DNA from: Omphalotus guepiniiformis
Lineage: Eukaryota; Basidiomycota; Agaricomycetes; Agaricales; Omphalotaceae
Assembly: GCA_028554645.1 (NCBI GenBank)
Contig: JAQOOI010000072.1
Span: forward strand, 248,001-312,000
DNA length: 64,000 nucleotides
Direction of reading: 5' to 3'
Below, in pieces: positions 57,789 to 64,000 of the stretch. Each line of letters begins with the position of its first letter. Position 1 is the first letter of the stretch. Under the pieces are notes generated by a model. That model had not been told where the DNA came from. It worked only from the letters and a program-made list of their open reading frames with translations, and searched no databases. The position numbers and the translations under genes are program-made.

Positions 57789-59165
57789 TCACAAACTCCC
57801 AGGCATAGTGACTTCCTGGTCTTCATCGACATCGTCCACTACCACAATTGAGGTAACCTCTGTGTCGGAGGAGATGAGCACGACATCATCCGAGTCGTCG
57901 CGGGTACTTCGCCGATTTGCCCAGCGGTCGACGAGTTGCGCGATTTTAGAGGTAAATCCCTCCTCAGCCTTGACATCCCCCTTGGAGCTGGTAGGAGACT
58001 GAGAATCGGATTGTTTGGCGGTAGATTTCGAGGTGTTGGTAGACTCTGGCGTCAAGAGCTCGGGGGTAGCGGGGGTGCTCTGTGGAGTATCTCGGATGGA
58101 AGGAGGTTTGTCGGGAGTGGAAGGAGGTTTGTCGGGAGTGGAAGAAGGCTTGTCGGGAGAGGGAGACCTCGCAGTGATGTTGGTAGCCTCTGTCGTCAAG
58201 AGCTCGGGGCTTGTAGAACGCTGCAGCCTGGTATCAAAGACTGAGTCTGATCTTGACGCCAGTTCCTCTGGGCCAGCCAGTGCTTTGAGTAATGCACGCT
58301 TGGAAGGAGGCTCGTCGAGGGAGAGAGCCAAGGCCTTTACACCCAGAGGCCCGGGAGGTGCGCTGTGTCTCTTTGTAGGAAGAGGCAACGGAGAAGTAAA
58401 AAGATCAACTTTTATTATGGGAGAGGGAGCGGTGAGTATGGCCGTGATGGACTCCATGACATGCTCGGGTATGTCATCTCTGGACGAGGCAGGAATAGGG
58501 AGGGATTTGGCGTGCGCAGGATGTGTACGGAAGTAGGTGAGCTCGACGTATATCTCTCCGCGTTGTACGCCTTCCCTAGATAACAGAATCCAGTCTAGAT
58601 GATTCGGATTGATGAGGTGATGAAAAACGACTACGAACGGAACGAGAAACGTACCGTCAAATTCACCATGCCTAAGAGCGCGACATATATCCATCGTTCC
58701 CTCGCCGACTAGTAAATCCGCACCACGTTTGTCTTCCCAGATGCTAATACGCATCATCCGATGCAACTCATCAGCATTGTCGTAGATAGGAAACCGAAGT
58801 TCTTCGTCCCACTCGGGATGTTGACCACCCCGAACTTCGATAGAGGTCTTCTCCACATCGGAACCGTTCAAGGTGAGTCGAGTGTAGACGTTCTGCTTGG
58901 AGCAGACGTGTCTGTCGGGGAGGTGTCGAGCACGTATGATTACAGCGACGAGGGTACCTATCTGGAGACCATGGGAAAAAGGGGTAGATGGCGGTGACGA
59001 CTCTCGGGATGAAGCTGTTGAAGACCGTCGAGAGGTCTTGTCGGGATTTGGCAGGGAAGGCTCAGGAGCAGACGAAGCTCGTACGGGTTTGACCGAACGC
59101 ACGTCAAGGGCTGGCGAAGGCTCAGGGGCAGGAGCAGGAGCAGCAGAAGCAGAAGCAGCAGAAGC

Positions 59166-59200
<35 letters not shown>

Positions 59201-59264
59201 CAGGAGCAGGAGCAGAAGAAGCTCGTGCGGGTTTGACCAAACGCATGTCGAAGGGAAACACCAC
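57789..59264 (-). CDS. C2-domain protein, Inn1/Fic1-like, up to 491 aa
   Basis: A C2 domain at about residues 100-265: GTLVAVIIRARHLPDRHVCS, then GGQHPEWDEELRFPIYDNAD, ISIWEDK, DLLVGEGTMDI and RGEIYVELTYF. This pattern matches fungal Inn1/Fic1 ingression proteins, which act with the actomyosin ring in cytokinesis. Unusual points: an N-terminal extension of ~100 residues rich in Ala-Pro repeats and two MRLVKPARASSAPA-like units, before the C2; a long Ser/Pro/Thr tail with repeated SPDKPSSTPDKPP units; and a region after GEFDGT (58660-58580) that reads through but can also be an intron (gtttct...ctag) restoring the usual C2 spacing. Single open frame without lesion. Confidence 0.65.
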
Positions 59265-59528
59265 AAAGGAGCTTTATGCTGTATCAAAGAGTATATATAG
59301 TCTCTTGGACAGAAACTTAAAGCTCCCAAGTAGCGCTGCTTTCTTCAGTCTTTTCAGCAACTCGAACAGAAATGAGAGCAGGACATTTATATACATCTGC
59401 AGGCGCCACTTATTACCAATCCGCCCCTAAGAGACCGGCATTTTACCGGCATAGTAAGCATATGCAGCATACTCGGCGCCCTTAGTTCTTGTAAACAAGT
59501 ATCGGTAAAGCTCTGTAAAGCTCCACTA
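59265..59528. other. Short intergenic gap
   Basis: Contains TATATATAG on the minus strand-facing side of the C2 gene at 59291-59299, a possible core promoter element. Nothing else. Confidence 0.3.
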
Positions 59529-61730
59529 CTACTTTCGGCCAATCCCCTTTCGCTTTGGCCTTGGAGGCATTCTAGCCTTATGATACCGACTCAAACCTTC
59601 AAATAAATCACGGTCGATTCCAACGAGCTCAAGTGCCATGCATTCAAGACGGAGTTCGCCAGACTCGTACATACTTCTGAGTTCCGCTAGGCTTGGAAAG
59701 CCCTTTGGAGGTATCGGCGGGACAGCTGCGCAGAGAATACTATCCATCGACTACAAAATAAATGAGTAAGCCAGTGTATCCGCATTTGCTACTCTCGAGA
59801 GACAAGACCAAGACACCAAGACCTACCAGTTGTGCGAAATACGGGCATCCGGTAGGCGCGAGATCCTTCAGAGAATGGCATCGAAAAGTCCCAAGATATC
59901 CAATACCCTTTTTTCTGCTTGTGAATATCTCCCGACGTTCTCCGTATAGAGACTCGAACTCTGAGACGACACGGTGTTCGGAATTTGGAATTGCCTGCGT
60001 CATAGGCCCGAAGGCAAGGTGGTGGTGGGCACCGGACATTGTTGTGATTGTTTGACCTGGTAAATAAAGAATCAAGTCCTTATGCCTTGATATGTACTCG
60101 ATCAGTAAAGAGCATATTGGTGATGGTAGAACATGCGTACCAGCGACGATCGGGGACCTATCACGAACAAAGAGAGGTTTTTAAATTTGCAATACGGTAT
60201 GAAATAGCATGAAATGACGTACGACCTCCTTTAGAATATCTAGCAAAGGTGTATTCCCAATCGTGAATTTCAAGGATCTGGCTGCGCTTAGGAGAGAAAT
60301 TTTCTTATGTGGGAAGGCCGCGAGAACCTTGCGGAATCGCTGTAATTGTTGAGCCTGATGTTTGTATGTCAGATGGAGGAATCTACTAGAACAAAGGAAC
60401 TTGGAAGTCACGCACGATCTCTTCCTTCGGCGGGCTGTTGTGAGAGCTAGTGACTAACGTCGCCGGATCCTGAATAGACTGTATCGAATGACGTTCATGT
60501 TGTTCTAGACGAAATGACACAACGAACCGGGAAGATCTCTGACTCTTCGGGCTTCACTATCCGACGGTGATTGTCTTCCTGGTGGACAGCGGAAGGGCTG
60601 AGGAGAGTCTGTACGTCTCCCTGGACTTTGCTTTCATGATGGAGGGTATATTTAGTTCTAATCTTCTTCTTGCCACTCTGACGAAGACGGAGACATCCGT
60701 GTAAAAAGTACTAAAGGTGAAGCCTACGGTCCTCACCTGTGATTTTGTTTCTTCCTTGGCCTCAATGCTTGAAATGAGGGACGAGCGCAAGGTCGCCTCC
60801 TCGGAGGTACGAACAGGATATGGCTATTAGAAGTGTAAATGTGAGTCATATAGAGAACTTCGTCATACGTAGTGACGCTATACATACCCTCAAACGACTT
60901 CCGCTCGGAGTCTGACAGTGTCGAATTGGGCCCGAGAGCCTGAACTGATTTGTATTTGCGAGTCTAATGTTTTTCACCTTTACGTGACACAATTAATGGG
61001 TCAAATGTCAGAAGAGAGTGTATTGAAGTCACCCACCCCCAAACCCTGTAAGGCGAGTGGTACAAATATAAGAAAATCAAATGTCGCTCTGTCAAGATAT
61101 AACGCGTACTTTGAGTGTGAGGAGAGATACTGGATCCAAAAATTGAGCCGCATTATCTCTTTCGTTTGGAGTCATCCGTTGGATGTACTCGTCGATCTCA
61201 GTGAAGCATGTCCTTGGCGTCTAGGAACCAGTAGAACGACAGCTGAGTTGGCCACACAAATCAGTCAAGCCTGTATGAAGGGTACTTACATTGTCGTGGT
61301 CACGGAGTACATCCCGAGCTTCACTCGCAAATAGCATATCCAGCTCAGAGCAGGTGTAAAAGCGGGCAAGAAGGCTTGAAGAGGCGAAAATCTCAGCCTA
61401 AGGATCGTGATGTGTCCGGAACGACTGTGCCGTCCATTTTATTATTTTAGGGCTCTCACGCACAACTATCGGTCGATACTTCGGGCAGATTGGCGAAATA
61501 GATCGTGGAAGATCCAGGGACTCGCGAACATACATATTATGTAGGTGACCTATCCGAATCACAAACAAAGTTGAATGGCGGCGGAATGGCAGGGGCAGTA
61601 TTGATTCGCTGCTACTAAACGGATAGTTCAGTCTGAGACTGAGAGCTTTGGTGTATGCCAGTTCACTTACAATAAGTATTCCAGAGAGCATGTCCGTGTA
61701 TTGACTACGGTACATGCCTGAGTGGAAGGA
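59529..61730 (-). CDS. Unrecognised multi-exon fungal protein (perhaps DUF6697-type)
   Basis: Exon pieces on the minus strand with good splice sites: GMYRSQYTDMLSGILI (near 61720), EIFASSSLLARFYTCSELDM (near 61390), TPRTCFTEIDEYIQRMTPNE (near 61215), QALGPNSTLSDSERKSF (near 60940), RSSLISSIEAKEETKSQ (60790), LEQHERHSIQSIQDPA (near 60500), LQRFRKVLAAFPHKKISLLS (60340), GIGYLGTFRCHSLKDLAPTG (59900) and the last exon 59747-59529, MDSILCAAVPPIPPK...RKGIGRK. The final pattern, a short-loop YLGTF..H.L then ...SGELRLECMALELVGIDRDL, recalls a basidiomycete domain I know as DUF6697, but I cannot confirm it. The N-terminus is not defined. Confidence 0.45.
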
Positions 61731-62490
61731 GGAACGATTCGGATTAGTATGGAAAGGCGAGATCACTGAAAAGGGAATTTTACCACGCTTCGCGTCTTTA
61801 TGCAGTGATTCCTCAGTTCCTGGTTCTCGTTCAATGGAGTCTTCCGTTTCTCTAGTACCCTCGCAAAAGAATGGCGATCAACAGATCTGATACTCTACGG
61901 AATCGGTGGTCTTCATATTATTTGTGTTTGACAGAAGGAGGATTCATGGGTTGACGATGTGAGCACAAATTCTTGTCATGAACGACTAACGGTGAAACTT
62001 AAAATTCTTCCGTGTAGATCTTTTTTTCGCTTCTGAAGGGTATTAATACCTACGCGAGTCGAGACGAAGAAACTCCGGCATGCCATCGAGTCATTTTCAT
62101 TGTTGTTTTGATCTCAAAACGGAACCTTCGAATTGGCGTCGAGAGACACCTAAGATCTTCACGTCTTATGCCCGGGTCAGGAGCTGTATGGTAGGCCTCG
62201 TCAAGACTTAGATCACGGTAGATTGAAAGCTGACTTTCCTCGCTATAAGCCAGTCTGCCATTTTTTCAGTACACCCAGTCGATCATCAAGGGGTGCTATC
62301 GTAACCCCTGCTCGTCTAATATGTTTCATCCGGCCTCGTATCGAAAGTGTACACATGGACCTGCATTTTACAGGAACCTATTACCTCAATGTTGTAAAAA
62401 CTCGTCGATCCCGGCGGCATAAGCTCTTCCTTTTTCATCATCCGAGGCTTTGGGAGAAACGAATTGTATATCGTCGTCTCTACTTCCACA
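61731..62490. other. Intergenic between divergent genes
   Basis: No gene recognised. A plus-strand open stretch at 62223-62513 has no domain. Confidence 0.35.
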
Positions 62491-64000
62491 ATGCCTATTA
62501 CTCGTGCTGCTAGACGACGACTTGAACAGGAGCTACCGACGCCGTGCCGCGAGCGAACTCCTGATAATCACGACGTCAATCTCGATGAGAGCCCCTCATA
62601 TTTGGACTATCATGGTGAAGGAGAGGGGGAGGGTAGTAGGGACCTAAAGTGGTTTGATAAAGCACGTTTGCGTATCATAGCAGCGGCAGTGTTTGGTTTT
62701 CGGTGTCTGTTGACTTTAGAGCCAGGTCTCACCAATAATGACCTCAATTTTATTCACTTCTTAGCAAGGCATACCAGTAATGGGATTGTACGCGTCGTTC
62801 TTCATTTATTACCATTTCACTAACGTCAGAATTATTTGTAGCTCCTTGCTCTAGAATACGCCTGGGGACTTTATCCGGGACATCTGAACGTGAATTCATA
62901 CCTCAACATTGACATATGTAGGTCGTTCCTTGTTTCTTTTGAGCCCACTATAATCAATTGTTGTGCTAGTACGGACGGACTTGCACCATTCCTTCGATAC
63001 AGGAGTTTTCTTTTTTCTACCAACGCTACCAGTTTTACGATCCATACTTGCATTTACGAAACGAAACGCGAACCCTGCTAGAAGGCGAACGAGGGACAAG
63101 GAAAGGTTTTACGAGGTAATTACATGCGCTTAAATTTGGCTATCTATTGAGGGTTCTACTCAGGTGTTTGATGAAACGACTTGGGTATATAGTCTGTTCG
63201 GCCACCTTTTCGATCCTCACCGTTCAATTCACCGGAAAAACATCGATAAGACGAGACGGATATCTGAAATAACCCGGCATCCGAACCTCGACGGTTACAC
63301 GTCCTATACGTATCCATTCAACCACCCCGACCTCCAAAACCTCGCTAGTCACGTTCATCCTTTCTTCGTAACGGCCAATGCCTTTATGCAGACGCAAAAG
63401 CTCAAGGCTGATTTGCGAGGGAAGCTTTTGTCTGAACATGAAGCCCTTCGATTGGTCTGGAGTATTGGTCAGGTTTGGTTGCGATCGCCGCCGGCGATGT
63501 TCAAAAAGACCAGGAAGGGTGGTGAAAACGCAATGGCTGATCCGGTGAAAGATTCTGTTTCTTTCCTCTCTCACGCGGACCTTCCGGAGGGAGGAAAATA
63601 TCAGAAGAACCTGGTCTACTATAATCATATGCTGGCTATGTTCGACGAGCAGCGGAAGGTTTCGCCGACGTTTACTACGACCTCGGTCTTTTCATCATTG
63701 GACCAGGGTTCTACGAGGGGCGCCAAGGAGGGACCGGTCGAGAAGAACGTACCAAACGGAATACCACGAAGAGTTCACCCTTCCCCGCAACGACGCCGAC
63801 GTGTTGTGTCGAGTGACGACATGGAGTCGTCTGACTGGGAACATGTGGAAACTCAGCCCATCCAAAGGAGGTCGACGCCGGCGTTGTCATCTCGAACTTC
63901 GAATTCAGAATCGCCTTCAAAATTGTTGAAGAAAAAGGTTGCTCTTCGGAACGGAAAGGCTACCGCAGCTACTCCTGGCATGGTGGAGAAAGACGTGACG
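62491..64000 (+). CDS. Unrecognised protein, 3' partial at the window edge
   Basis: From a splice-acceptor-like ...ctactcag the frame is open from 63164 to the window end (279 codons, no stop). It reads GYTSYTYPFNHPDLQNLASH, VHPFFVTANAFMQTQKLKAD and EHEALRLVWSIGQVWLRSPP, then a Ser/Pro/Arg-rich region. Likely earlier exons are LLALEYAWGLYPGHLNVNSY (62842-62918) and YDPYLHLRNETRTLLEGERG (to 63114). The ATG at 62491 (MPITRAARRRLEQELPTPCR) may be the start, but the join to later exons is not resolved and the junction before 63164 does not fit in phase. No family recognised. Confidence 0.45.

Noticed and set aside
1..64000. tRNA, rRNA and CRISPR arrays
   Set aside because: Looked for tRNA T-loop words (GGTTCGA-type) with flanking stems and for evenly spaced short repeats with unique spacers; none convincing. 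The tandem repeats found have no spacers.

Overview
The window looks like nuclear DNA of a mushroom-forming basidiomycete (Agaricomycetes). Genes are monocistronic, occur on both strands and are cut by many 40-75 nt GT-AG introns. Several families are typical of these fungi: 7TM DUF6533 proteins, a TET/JBP-type dioxygenase, a PHO85-type cyclin copy, T5orf172/MUG113 proteins and WrbA-type quinone reductases starting MCF. No tRNA, rRNA or CRISPR was seen. All protein names come from reading translations by eye; nothing was searched against a database. Exon borders are hand-built and were checked for reading phase where stated.

Left part (1-26 kb), mostly host genes: the 3' part of an aldose 1-epimerase; an F-box protein; a 7TM DUF6533 gene whose last exon opens into a very long array of ~109-residue repeats; a 97-residue cysteine-rich protein; a WrbA-type flavodoxin quinone reductase; an APH/choline-kinase-like gene; a secreted aspartic protease; a membrane-anchored ubiquitin-fold (UBL3/MUB) protein ending in a CaaX box; and a small secreted protein. 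A segmental duplication has copied the tail of the APH gene, the tail of the UBL3 gene and their flanks to 20.6-23.3 kb.

Middle part (26-36 kb): gene-poor, with short repeats, a T5orf172 gene, a dead isopenicillin-N-synthase-like oxygenase, and one end of an inverted dispersed repeat whose partner lies at 57 kb.

36.3-44.0 kb: a three-gene mobile element. It carries a PIF1 helicase, a DDE (rve-type) integrase divergent from it, and a HECT-like protein convergent with the integrase. The set resembles animal IS3EU-type elements as I remember them. Element ends were not found.

Right part (44-57 kb): repeat-rich. It holds truncated but intron-bearing copies of housekeeping genes (PHO85-type cyclin, transportin/Kap104, HSP90, aldehyde dehydrogenase), a perfect 210-bp tandem repeat, a protein with a 30-bp coding minisatellite, and a TET/JBP-like 2-oxoglutarate/Fe(II) dioxygenase with intact catalytic residues but one frameshift in a CG-dinucleotide run. 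Beyond 57.7 kb host-like genes resume: a C2-domain (Inn1/Fic1-like) protein, an unrecognised multi-exon gene and a gene running off the right edge.
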